A DNA stretch of 21,148 nt from Hyphomicrobiaceae bacterium UBA4460 (GTDB lineage Bacteria > Pseudomonadota > Alphaproteobacteria > Rhizobiales > Methyloligellaceae). This document shows positions 7,925-15,108 of the stretch, piece after piece. The stretch is taken from positions 20,198 through 41,345 of the forward strand of contig DGOS01000090.1 of the NCBI GenBank assembly GCA_002390155.1. The letters are read 5' to 3'. Both the position numbers and the translations under genes were made by a program. The notes under the pieces were generated by a model, which was not told where the DNA came from, ran no database searches, and worked only from the letters and a program-made list of their open reading frames with translations. Within the stretch, counting starts at the first letter, position 1. The number at the start of each line of letters is the position of its first letter.

Positions 7925-8100
7925 ACGATCTTACGGTAGCCCTGATGGGCAGGCGGCTGGAGCGACGCCGGTAGAGCCAACCGTCCTTATCGTAAGAGCG
8001 CCGGCAGTTCCCTGCTAATGGTCCGACACCGACTGGCCCTGCCAGTCATGTCAGTCCCCCAAACACTTCCACTCCCCGCCCTCCAGCGGGGAGTTTTTTT
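7925..8100 (+). ncRNA. Unidentified structured RNA (sRNA or leader/attenuator) ahead of the dipeptidase gene
   Basis: The 311 bases between the fliO-like gene and the dipeptidase gene contain a complete RNA unit. After the promoter, TCTTACG (7929-7935) pairs perfectly with CGTAAGA (7991-7997), closing a multibranch domain. Inside are GCCC/GGGC with a TGAT loop (7939-7950), GGCG/CGCC with a 10-base loop (7952-7969), and a small GGT/ACC hairpin (7970-7982). Next come GCAG/CTGC (8004-8015) and GACTGGC/GCCAGTC (8031-8047), then a strong terminator. The loop GCTGGAG (7956-7962) is perfectly complementary to CTCCAGC (8081-8087) in the terminator loop and 3' arm, so a kissing-loop or antiterminator switch is conceivable. 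It does not match the 6S, SRP, tmRNA, TPP, FMN or cobalamin consensus as far as I can recall them. It could be a free sRNA or a cis-acting leader. Confidence 0.55.
8072..8100 (+). terminator. Strong Rho-independent terminator of the structured RNA
   Basis: CTCCCCGC (8072-8079), loop CCTCCA, and GCGGGGAG (8086-8093) form a perfect 8-bp GC-rich stem followed directly by seven T. It ends 45 bases before the ATG of the dipeptidase gene and would stop most transcripts entering from the left. The dipeptidase gene therefore needs its own promoter or a regulated read-through. Confidence 0.92.
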
Positions 8101-8145
8101 GCGCCATGCGTTGACGGCGCAAACCCCATCGCAAACAGTCACCCC

Positions 8146-8916
8146 ATGTCTGGTTGTCGAGCTATCGGCTGCGCCGTGCTGGTTGCGGCTCTCTTTGTTG
8201 CGGGGACGTCACCCATGAGCGCTGGTTCCATGCCCAAGGGCTTCGTCTATCTCTACGACGTCGACCCTTCGATCGAGCAGGACATGCGCTATGCGGGCCC
8301 CAATAACTTCACGCGGCAGCCCGTGCCCGGCTACGACGCCGCCGAATGCGTGCTTGTCAGGGAAGCGGCCGAAGCCTTGAAAGCGGCGCAAACGGACCTC
8401 AAGCCAATGGGGTTGTCGCTGAAGGTCTATGACTGCTACCGCCCCAAACAGGCCGTGACCGCCTTCGTCGATTGGTCGAAAGAGCCGGACAATCCGAACG
8501 CCAAGCTCGAGCATTATCCCGACCTGCCCAAGAGCGCCCTGTTTCCCGAATATATCGCCACGCGGTCCGGGCACTCCCGCGGGTCGACGCTGGATGTCAC
8601 CATCGTGCCCCTCGGATCGTCACCTGCCGACACGGACGACGAGGACGGCATCGCCTGCACTGAGGCGCAGCCGTCCGACAACAGCGTCGACATGGGAACC
8701 GGCTTCGACTGCTTCGATCCGAAGGCCAACACGGATGCGCCCGGTCTCACGCCGGAGCAGCAGCGCAACCGGACGCTCCTTGTGGACGTGATGAGCCGCC
8801 ACGGCTTTAAGAACTATCCCAAGGAGATCTGGCATTACACGTTCGAGCCGGAGCCCTACCCCGACACCTATTTCGACTTTCCCATCGTGCCGCGGCCAGC
8901 ATCCGGCAAATCGTGA
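8146..8916 (+). CDS. Exported D-alanyl-D-alanine dipeptidase (VanX/DdpX, peptidase M15D)
   Basis: The enzyme hydrolyses D-Ala-D-Ala to D-alanine. The 256-residue product has an N-terminal signal segment (about 6-26) and the VanX zinc site: SGHSRGSTLD (H143, D150), E227 and H230 in KEIWHY, and the substrate-binding arginine in YDCYRP (R99). The DMGTGFDCF motif also fits the family. About 25 extra residues between the SGH motif and DMGT hold two cysteines (CTEAQ, FDCF) that could form a disulfide, consistent with an exported form. In Gram-negative bacteria such enzymes recycle peptidoglycan dipeptide; in enterococci VanX gives vancomycin resistance, which the context here does not suggest. The ATG at 8146 has no good ribosome site, but only this start includes the signal peptide. 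The stop overlaps the GTG of the next gene. Confidence 0.92.
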   Translation: MSGCRAIGCAVLVAALFVAGTSPMSAGSMPKGFVYLYDVDPSIEQDMRYAGPNNFTRQPVPGYDAAECVLVREAAEALKAAQTDLKPMGLSLKVYDCYRPKQAVTAFVDWSKEPDNPNAKLEHYPDLPKSALFPEYIATRSGHSRGSTLDVTIVPLGSSPADTDDEDGIACTEAQPSDNSVDMGTGFDCFDPKANTDAPGLTPEQQRNRTLLVDVMSRHGFKNYPKEIWHYTFEPEPYPDTYFDFPIVPRPASGKS

Positions 8917-10355
8917 GCGGGGCCCACGACGCGAAGGTGATCGAGACGTCCGTGCCGGCGCGGCTCGATCGCCTGCGCTGGGGACGCTTCCACACGCTCA
9001 TCGTCTTGGCACTCGGCATCACCTGGGTGCTGGACGGGCTCGAAGTGACGCTCGCCGGCGCGGTGGCTGGCGCGCTGAAAGAGAGCCCCGTCCTGAAGCT
9101 GACGAATGCGGAGGTCGGACTTGCCTCCAGCTTCTATCTGGCCGGCGCGGTGCTGGGGGCACTGCTGTTTGGATGGCTCACCGACCGCCTCGGCCGTAAG
9201 AAGCTGTTCTTCATCACGCTGGCCGTCTATCTGGTCGCCACGGCGGCGACGGCCTTCTCCTGGAACTTCGTGAGCTTCGCCCTGTTCCGTTTTTTGACCG
9301 GCGCCGGCATCGGCGGCGAATACACGGCGATCGCCTCCACCATTCAGGAGTTCATCCCGGCCCGCTATCGCGGCCATACCGATCTCGTCATCAACGGCAG
9401 CTTTTGGATTGGCGCGGCGGGAGGCGCCGCCGGGTCCATCGTGCTGCTCGACCCGGCCGTGCTGCCGCCGGACTATGGCTGGCGCGCCGCCTTCTTCATC
9501 GGCTCGGTGCTGGGGCTGGGCATCCTTATCATGCGCCGGTGGATTCCGGAATCGCCACGCTGGCTCATGACCCATGGGCGCCCGGACGAAGCGCACGAGA
9601 TCCTGGAGCAGATCGAAGATCACCATCGCGCGCGCGGCCACCACGTACCCGACGACGACCCGGCACTGTTCAAGCTCAACACGCGCAGCCACACGCCCTT
9701 AGCGGAAGTCTGGCACACGCTGTTTGACCTGCATCGCCAGCGCACGCTGGTGGGGCTTGCGCTGATGGCGGCGCAAGCGTTCTTCTACAACGCGATCTTC
9801 TTCACCTATGCGCTGGTGCTGACCGACTTCTACGGCATCGCCGCCAGCAAGGTCGGCTGGTATTTGCTGCCCTTCGCGGCCGGCAATTTCCTCGGACCGC
9901 TTCTCCTCGGACGCTTGTTCGACACGGTGGGACGCCGCCCCATGATCGCGATCACCTACGCGCTCTCCGGTCTGTTGCTGGCGCTCACCGGCGCGCTATT
10001 CGCCGCGGGCGTTCTGTCGGCGACGATGCAGACGGTCTGCTGGACGGTGATCTTCTTCTTCGCCTCGGCCGCGGCGAGCTCGGCCTATCTCACGGTGAGC
10101 GAGACCTTCCCGCTCGAAATCCGCGCGCTCGCAATCGCCTTCTTCTATGCCGTCGGGACGGGTGTCGGGGGCATCGGCGCGCCGTGGCTGTTCGGGGCGC
10201 TGATCGATACGGGTTCGCGCATGAGCCTGTTCGCCGGGTACCTGCTGGGCGCGGGCTTGATGCTGGCCGCAAGCGTTATCGCGGCACGCTACGGTGTCGC
10301 CGCCGAAGGCAAATCGCTCGAAGATGTGGCGAAGCCGCTGTCGGCGGCGCATTAG
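8913..10355 (+). CDS. MFS transporter, sugar/metabolite-porter type, coupled to the dipeptidase gene
   Basis: The 480-residue protein shows 12 likely membrane segments in two halves. The MFS loop motif is GWLTDRLGRKKLFF at about 87-100, with its second-half copy GRLFDTVGRRPMI. RWIPESPRWLMTHGRPDEA is the sugar-porter signature after helix 6, and R-F-x-T-G-A-G-I-G-G-E-Y follows the helix 4 pattern. D41 in the first helix (WVLDGLEVT) resembles proton-coupled aromatic acid or metabolite porters. The start is a GTG whose TG is shared with the TGA of the dipeptidase gene (GTGA), a typical translational coupling. The tight link suggests the transporter moves something related to the dipeptidase reaction, perhaps D-alanine or a dipeptide; the substrate is inference only. 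Confidence 0.92.
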   Translation: MSGAHDAKVIETSVPARLDRLRWGRFHTLIVLALGITWVLDGLEVTLAGAVAGALKESPVLKLTNAEVGLASSFYLAGAVLGALLFGWLTDRLGRKKLFFITLAVYLVATAATAFSWNFVSFALFRFLTGAGIGGEYTAIASTIQEFIPARYRGHTDLVINGSFWIGAAGGAAGSIVLLDPAVLPPDYGWRAAFFIGSVLGLGILIMRRWIPESPRWLMTHGRPDEAHEILEQIEDHHRARGHHVPDDDPALFKLNTRSHTPLAEVWHTLFDLHRQRTLVGLALMAAQAFFYNAIFFTYALVLTDFYGIAASKVGWYLLPFAAGNFLGPLLLGRLFDTVGRRPMIAITYALSGLLLALTGALFAAGVLSATMQTVCWTVIFFFASAAASSAYLTVSETFPLEIRALAIAFFYAVGTGVGGIGAPWLFGALIDTGSRMSLFAGYLLGAGLMLAASVIAARYGVAAEGKSLEDVAKPLSAAH

Positions 10356-10369
10356 CGATGTTGGGCTAC

Positions 10370-10385
10370 CGGTCTCGAAAGACCG
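10370..10385. terminator. Hairpin between convergent MFS and dksA genes, possible bidirectional terminator
   Basis: CGGTCT and AGACCG form a perfect 6-bp stem closed by a CGAA tetraloop, placed in the 37-base gap between the two stop codons. It lacks a T-tract on either strand, so it may only protect 3' ends or assist termination. Confidence 0.4.
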
Positions 10386-10392
10386 TCGCGCG

Positions 10393-10827
10393 CTACACGT
10401 CGCGGTAGACGCGCTCGCGGCGCTCGTGACGCTCTTGCGCCTCGACGCTTAAGGTCGCGATGGGACGCGCATCGAGCCGTTTCAGGCTGATGGGCTCGCC
10501 AGTTTCCTCGCAATAGCCGTACGTGCCGCCCTCGATTCGCTCCAGCGCGTCATCGATCTTGGCGATGAGCTTGCGCTGGCGATCACGGGCGCGCAGTTCC
10601 AGCGAGCGTTCCGTCTCGGAGGTCGCGCGGTCGGCAATGTCGGCATATTGCTCGGAGTCGTCCTGCAGATGCTGCAGCGTCTCCTTGGTGGAGCGCAGAA
10701 TCTCGTCACGCCAGTTGAGAAGCTTGCGGCGGAAATAGGCCCGCTGCTGCTCGTTCATGAACGGCTCATCATCCGACGGCCGATAATCCTCGGGGAGGAC
10801 TTTCTTCTTCTTTCTTGCAGTCGCCAT
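10393..10827 (-). CDS. dksA: RNA polymerase-binding transcription factor DksA (single-cysteine type)
   Basis: DksA enters the RNA polymerase secondary channel and, with ppGpp, lowers rRNA promoter activity and adjusts amino acid genes. The 144-residue protein has the two-helix coiled coil, with the tip motif DIADRA giving D63, D66 and A68 at the exact spacing of the catalytic tip of E. coli DksA. The coil then returns as SLELRARDRQRKLIAKIDDALERI. The zinc-finger region reads GYCEETGEPISLKRLDARP...SVEAQ, so only one (C106) of the four zinc cysteines is left and T109, S127 and A130 fill the others; this is the normal alphaproteobacterial form. The ATG at 10827 (MATARKKKK) is chosen because similarity begins here; the open frame continues 80 codons upstream through the promoter. 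A good promoter lies upstream at 10919-10946. Confidence 0.93.
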   Translation of the reverse strand: MATARKKKKVLPEDYRPSDDEPFMNEQQRAYFRRKLLNWRDEILRSTKETLQHLQDDSEQYADIADRATSETERSLELRARDRQRKLIAKIDDALERIEGGTYGYCEETGEPISLKRLDARPIATLSVEAQERHERRERVYRDV

Positions 10828-11165
10828 GAGAGTCACGTCCAGGCCATCCACTTCATCGGCTCGTCGCCTACTTAACTTCACCCGGCACGCCTCAGCGTTC
10901 CCCCACCAGGCAGCCCCGTATTTACGGAAGCGAGTTGACAAGTCAAGACAACACGCGGGGTTGACAAATGCGCCAAGCGCCGCTCCCGAGAACATCGCGG
11001 AATCGTCATATTTCATAGGCAGCGCTGGGACTTGCGGCGCACATTTGTTGTGCAGGTGCACAGTCAAAAAGGTACCAAGAGTTCCCGCTGGTCTTCCTTC
11101 GTTGCCCCGAGCACGCTATGAGGCGCATGGCACGGGGGGCCGAGAAAAAAGGACTGATCTGAAGC
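10828..11165. other. 338-base divergent control region between dksA and ycjX
   Basis: No credible gene is seen here. On the minus strand it holds the dksA promoter. On the plus side it has a perfect dyad TGTGCA-GG-TGCACA at 11049-11062, about 100 bases before the ycjX start, which looks like an operator. No clear plus-strand promoter hexamers were found; the TTGACA copies at 10935 and 10961 lack a matching -10 box at 16-18 bases. Reading frames crossing the region have no domain features. Confidence 0.5.
10919..10946 (-). promoter_or_regulatory. Predicted sigma-70 promoter of dksA
   Basis: On the minus strand TTGACT (10941-10946) is followed by 16 bases and TAAATA (10919-10924), placing the transcription start about 80 bases before the dksA ATG. 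The -35 box lies inside a 12-bp dyad, TTGAC-AA-GTCAA (10935-10946), and TTGACAA recurs at 10961-10967, so a regulator may also bind here. Confidence 0.6.
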
Positions 11166-12623
11166 GTGCCACTTTCCACCTATACCCAGGCCGCGGGCGA
11201 CGCCGTACGCAACGTGGGAGACGTTGCCTCCGGCCTCGTAACGCCGCGATTGCGCCTCGGCGTGACCGGCCTCGCCCGCTCCGGCAAGACGGTGTTCATC
11301 ACGGCGCTGGTCCATAATCTCATCGCCAGTGGGCGGCTGCCATTCTTCGATGCGGGCGCGGAGGGACGCTTGATACGCGTCTATCTCGAGCCCCAACCCG
11401 ACGAGATCGTGCCGCGCTTCGAATACGAAAGACATCTCGCCGACCTCACCGCCGAGCCGCCGACCTGGCCGGAGAGCACACGCCAGATCAGCCAGCTGCG
11501 CCTGACGCTCGAATACGCCTCGACGCGGTTCTGGAAACGGCAATTGGGGCGCGAGCGGCTGCATATCGACATCGTCGACTATCCAGGCGAATGGCTTCTC
11601 GATCTGCCGCTCCTGCAACGCGACTATGCCAGTTGGGCTAGGGACGCGGTTGCGCAGGCGCGCGAAGCGGACCGGGAAGCGGCGGCCAAGGATTGGAACA
11701 CCGCGCTCGGCGAGATCGATCCGGCTGAGCCTGCCGACGAAGCGCTCGCCGCGAAGCTCGCAGATCTGTTCAAGACTTATTTGCGCGAGGCGCGCTCCGA
11801 CCAATATGCGCTGTCCACCTTGCCGCCGGGACGCTTTCTTATGCCAGGCGATCTCGCGGGCTCGCCTGCGCTGACCTTCGCGCCGCTCGATGCCAAGGGT
11901 GCCGACAGTTTCCCGCGCGGCTCGCTGTGGTCGCTCATGGAGCGGCGCTACGAAGCCTATAAGACCTACGTCGTGCGCCCCTTCTTCCGCGACCATTTTG
12001 CGCGGCTGGACCGGCAGGTCGTGTTGATCGACGTGCTTGCCGCGTTGAACGGCGGGCCGGCGGCAGTTGCCGATCTGGAACGCGCCATGACCGAGATCCT
12101 CGAATGCTTCCGCACGGGCGCAAACAATCTCTGGTCGAACCTGTTCGCACCGCGGATCGACCGCATTGTCCTTGCCGCGACGAAGGCCGACCATCTGCAC
12201 CACGAGAGTCATGACCGGTTGGAGGCGATCCTGTCGCTGCTCACGGACAAGGCGCTGGCCCGCGCCCGCTATCGCGGCGCCGACGTCAACGTTCTGGCGC
12301 TGGCCGCCATCCGCGCCACGCAAGAAGGCGAAGCGAAGCGGGGCACCCAGACGTTGCCGTGCATCGTCGGCTATCCGCTAAAGGGCGAGAAGATCGGCCG
12401 GCGTATCTTCGACGGCAACGAGCCCTTCGCCATCTTCCCAGGCGATCTTCCCGAGGATCCGAAGAAAGCGCTGTCCGGCTGGCAGACCGAGCACGGCGAT
12501 ATGCGCTTCGTTCGCTTTCGGCCGCCCGATCCGGTGCAGCTGCCTTCCGGAGGCGTCGCGCCGTTCCCAAATATCCGGCTCGACCGCGCCATCCAGACCC
12601 TGATCGGAGACCGCCTCGCATGA
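11166..12623 (+). CDS. ycjX: YcjX family GTP-binding stress protein (DUF463)
   Basis: YcjX is a GTPase-like protein paired with the membrane protein YcjF; in enterobacteria both belong to the phage-shock (Psp) regulon. The 485-residue product shows a Walker A loop GLARSGKT (35-42), the family hallmark DYPGEWLLDLPLL (138-150) acting as switch II, and ATKADHL (338-344), which takes the place of the NKxD guanine-specificity motif. RYEAYKTYVVRPFFRDHFARLDRQVVLIDVLAALNGG is the typical central block, and the C-terminal FRPP and FPNIRLDRA segments also fit. It starts at a GTG (11166), with AAGGA about 12 bases upstream, rather far. Its last codons overlap the ycjF start (ATGA), so the two are translated together. 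No psp genes are in the window. Confidence 0.93.
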   Translation: MPLSTYTQAAGDAVRNVGDVASGLVTPRLRLGVTGLARSGKTVFITALVHNLIASGRLPFFDAGAEGRLIRVYLEPQPDEIVPRFEYERHLADLTAEPPTWPESTRQISQLRLTLEYASTRFWKRQLGRERLHIDIVDYPGEWLLDLPLLQRDYASWARDAVAQAREADREAAAKDWNTALGEIDPAEPADEALAAKLADLFKTYLREARSDQYALSTLPPGRFLMPGDLAGSPALTFAPLDAKGADSFPRGSLWSLMERRYEAYKTYVVRPFFRDHFARLDRQVVLIDVLAALNGGPAAVADLERAMTEILECFRTGANNLWSNLFAPRIDRIVLAATKADHLHHESHDRLEAILSLLTDKALARARYRGADVNVLALAAIRATQEGEAKRGTQTLPCIVGYPLKGEKIGRRIFDGNEPFAIFPGDLPEDPKKALSGWQTEHGDMRFVRFRPPDPVQLPSGGVAPFPNIRLDRAIQTLIGDRLA

Positions 12624-13600
12624 CCGCACCCAAGCGCCGGAAGCCCGCGGCGTTCCGCGTCGAAGACGTGGACGTGTTCGTGCCGCCGGAGCCGCCGGCC
12701 GCCGAAACGCTCCCTACTCCTATGGACGCGCAAACGCGCATGCTGCCCAATCTGGATCGCGGCTTACGCTGGGGCAGCATCTTTCTCGCCGCACTCGGCG
12801 GGCTGATCAGCCTCATCGCCTCGCTATGGCTCTACGATTGGGTGCTTTCGCTCCTGGCGCGGGACGACTGGATCGGCTGGGTCGCTGTCGGGCTGCTAGC
12901 CGTCGTCGTGCTGGCACTTCTCATGATCATCATCCGCGAGGTGGCCGGGCTGTTGCGGCTTGGACGCCTCGACAAAATCCGCCACGAGGCGGACAGCGCG
13001 GCGCGCCAGAACGACAAGGCGCTCGCCGTCGACGTGACGCGACGGCTGAAGCGTTTCTATGCGGGACGCGAAGACCTTGCTTGGAGCTTGCAGCGTCTAG
13101 CCGAGCACGAGCATGACATCATGAACGCGGAGGAGCTGCTGCGTCTCGACGAGCGCACACTCATCGCGCCGCTCGATCCCGTCGCACGCGGCATCGTCGC
13201 CACATCGGCAAAGCGCGTGTCGGTGGTCACGGCGGTTAGCCCCAACGCGCTTATCGACATGATGTTCGTCGGCGCGCAGAACCTGCGCATGCTCCGCAAG
13301 CTCGCCACGCTCTATGGCGCACGCCCCGGGACGTTGTCGCTGTTGAAGCTCGCGCGCATGGTGGTCACGCATATCGTGCTCACCGGCGGCATTGCGCTCG
13401 GCGACGACGTGATCCAGCAGGTGATCGGACACGGACTGACTGCGCGCCTTTCGGCACGGCTCGGCGAAGGCGTGTTCAATGGAGCGCTGACCACGCGCAT
13501 CGGCATCGCGGCGATCGATGTTTGCCGCCCCCTGCCCTATATCGAGCAGCCGCGCCCGCGCTTCCGCGAACTGGTCGCCGAGGTCGCCGGCATCAAGTGA
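12620..13600 (+). CDS. ycjF: YcjF family membrane protein (TIGR01620, DUF697)
   Basis: The 326-residue protein begins with a proline-rich cytoplasmic part containing FRVEDVDVFVPPEPP, typical of YcjF. Two membrane segments follow (about 51-73 and 84-105), then IREVAGLLRLGRLDKIRHEAD and a C-terminal DUF697 domain with VSPNALIDMMFVGAQNLRMLRKLATLYGARPG and a final RIGIAAIDVCRPLPY block. The ATG shares bases with the TGA of ycjX. The open frame extends upstream inside ycjX, but that part reads the wrong frame of ycjX and is not protein-like. YcjF is thought to anchor YcjX at the inner membrane. The stop lies 4 bases from the stop of the convergent pYEATS gene. Confidence 0.93.
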   Translation: MTAPKRRKPAAFRVEDVDVFVPPEPPAAETLPTPMDAQTRMLPNLDRGLRWGSIFLAALGGLISLIASLWLYDWVLSLLARDDWIGWVAVGLLAVVVLALLMIIIREVAGLLRLGRLDKIRHEADSAARQNDKALAVDVTRRLKRFYAGREDLAWSLQRLAEHEHDIMNAEELLRLDERTLIAPLDPVARGIVATSAKRVSVVTAVSPNALIDMMFVGAQNLRMLRKLATLYGARPGTLSLLKLARMVVTHIVLTGGIALGDDVIQQVIGHGLTARLSARLGEGVFNGALTTRIGIAAIDVCRPLPYIEQPRPRFRELVAEVAGIK

Positions 13601-13604
13601 TGCA

Positions 13605-14474
13605 TCAACTCAGGAGATTGCAGCCATCGAGCGCGACGGTTTGGGAGCCGCCGTCGTTGAATCTGAGCGTCAGCTTGACCTCGTCGGCGCAAGCAAGTCC
13701 GCCCGCGCTGATGCGGAAGCCGTTCGTCTTGTCGCTCGAGGCTTGCGACTGCGGGCGGATGGCCGGCGAGTTGAATGCGTAAGAGACGCCAACCAGGCGC
13801 TGCTTCATCTCGGCGGGAGGCTCCAACCAAAGCTCGAAGTGATAAAGCGGCCGCGAGCGCGCCGAGCCCTTGATCTCGGTGACCTTGGACTTGATCCACT
13901 GCTTCACCTCACCGCCTGCCGGCAGCACGACGGCGGCTTGCGCCACCGGTGCAGCGCCGTTCGGTGACGTCTTTTTCTGCGCCGACTTTCCGGTGGGGCC
14001 GAGCGGGCTGAACGGGACCGGCTCCACAGCGTCCCAGGGAAGATTTGCGCTGGCCTTGGAGAAAGCGGCGAAGGCTCTGCGCTTCTTCCCGTCGTCCTTT
14101 TTTGGCGGCCGGTTCCAGATCAGCTCTCTGGGAATTTCGCTTAGCCCCAAGAGGTTCGGCTCGGCGTCTTGTGCAGGGCTGGGAAGCGGCGGCGCCAGCG
14201 CCATGGTCAACAACCGGCTGACACTCGTTGGCTCGAAGCCGTCTGCGGCCGATGCCGCAGCCGGCCCTTTGGTCTTTGCGTGCTTGGAAACGACGGTCTC
14301 CCCGCCGACGAGATTTCTCATGTCCAGCGAGGCGCCGCCTGGCCCGGAGACATCGGCGCCGAGCGCCAGAAGCCCCCCGAGCACCGCCGCGCCAGCCGCC
14401 AGTAGGAGCCGCCGCGCGCGGGTACCGACAAGGCCCGGCAAGACCGATACTGCTCTTACTGCGACACGCCGCAT
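13605..14474 (-). CDS. Membrane-anchored or exported protein with C-terminal pYEATS-like domain
   Basis: The 289-residue protein has a basic N-terminus and one hydrophobic segment (about 22-42) that is an anchor or uncleaved signal. A low-complexity middle rich in Pro, Ala and Lys (about 45-185) follows, then a compact C-terminal domain (about 190-286): YHFELWLEPPAEMKQRLVGVSYAFNSP, then SSDKTNGFRISAGGLACADEVKLTLRFNDGG. This beta-rich pattern (hydrophobic L-W-L-E-x-P, Y-x-F-x-x-P, N-G-F-R, C-x-x-x-V) fits the prokaryotic YEATS domain, an immunoglobulin-like fold of unsettled function that occurs in membrane and signalling proteins. The start at 14474 is chosen because GGGGGAG lies 9 bases upstream and the signal-like segment follows; an in-frame ATG lies at 14504. 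It converges with ycjX-ycjF. The domain call is from recognition of the pattern and is not certain. Confidence 0.7.
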   Translation of the reverse strand: MRRVAVRAVSVLPGLVGTRARRLLLAAGAAVLGGLLALGADVSGPGGASLDMRNLVGGETVVSKHAKTKGPAAASAADGFEPTSVSRLLTMALAPPLPSPAQDAEPNLLGLSEIPRELIWNRPPKKDDGKKRRAFAAFSKASANLPWDAVEPVPFSPLGPTGKSAQKKTSPNGAAPVAQAAVVLPAGGEVKQWIKSKVTEIKGSARSRPLYHFELWLEPPAEMKQRLVGVSYAFNSPAIRPQSQASSDKTNGFRISAGGLACADEVKLTLRFNDGGSQTVALDGCNLLS

Positions 14475-14945
14475 GAAACTGAACTCCCCCGACTTGGAGC
14501 CTAGCATACAGCTCAGAAAAACGGCGGTCCAACGGGACGAAACGGCGCTCTTCCCGAAGCCTTGCGGGCGGCCGCAACGTGGCCGGGGGCGTGCGATCCG
14601 GTGGATTGCGGGGAAAAGCGGTGCGCCACCAGTGCAACGCGAATGCATTGCGGTATTCTTCAAACTGTGAGTTGGCCGGTTGTAGAAGGGGCTGACGGAG
14701 AAATCCCAAAGCTTCGGGAAATGATCGGAAGGCTCGCAGGGCATGGCAAGCCCGAGGTCGTCCATTGCCATGGGCGGCTGAAGGCGGCGGGAAGCGTAGA
14801 CGCAAATGGTCCACGGTCTGGCGACGTCGTCGCATTACCGTGAGTCGAGGTCGACAGGGTCCTTTGCGCCACACATCCCATCGCTGATTGGTTTCAGCCC
14901 GGCCGGGGCTGGTGCCACGTCGTAGCAACGCGACGCAAAATAAGG

Positions 14946-15108
14946 GCCGTGGTCAGGTCGCGGCGCTGCTTGTGGGAGACCATGAGGGAGGCGCGTGACC
15001 AAGAGGCCGATAAGGTCTCGCGGCGCCGACCAATCGTCCCGAACGGGCGTGCGGCTCGACATCGCAACAGGGAGGCGGGGCCGCAAAGCTCCGCCTTTCC
15101 TTGTTTTT
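14946..15108 (+). ncRNA. Possible small RNA ending at a terminator before the lipoprotein gene
   Basis: GGTC and GGCGC (14956-14966) pair with GCGCC and GACC (15023-15031) as a 9-bp helix with a 2-base bulge. Inside it GAGACC (14976-14981) pairs with GGTCTC (15014-15019). TGCG/CGCA (about 15050-15066) makes another hairpin before the terminator stem. The result is a rod-like fold of about 160 bases with a genuine terminator. No convincing promoter was found, so the 5' end is arbitrary. It may equally be a leader of the lipoprotein gene or chance pairing in GC-rich DNA. Confidence 0.3.
15073..15108 (+). terminator. Rho-independent terminator upstream of the lipoprotein gene
   Basis: AGGCGGGGC (15073-15081) and GCTCCGCCT (15088-15096) form a 9-bp stem with one G-T pair and a 6-base CGCAAA loop, followed by TTCCTTGTTTTT on the plus strand. 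No plus-strand gene lies close upstream, so it must end a non-coding transcript or attenuate the lipoprotein gene, whose ATG is 56 bases later. Confidence 0.7.

Noticed and set aside
7929..7997. The RNA domain looks like a tRNA cloverleaf: 69 bases closed by a 7-bp helix with three internal hairpins.
   Set aside because: There is no T-arm GGTTCGA-type sequence, no 5-bp anticodon stem with a 7-base loop and no CCA context, so it is not a tRNA; the region is treated as part of a larger RNA.
10393..10827. DksA with three of four zinc cysteines replaced, as a possible novelty.
   Set aside because: The C-T-S-A pattern is the normal form in alphaproteobacteria; fold and coiled-coil tip are intact.
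10985..11005. GAAC followed by GAAT, a near match to a second SOS box upstream of ycjX.
   Set aside because: The spacing is 6 rather than 7 and the second half site is GAAT, so it does not meet the LexA consensus.
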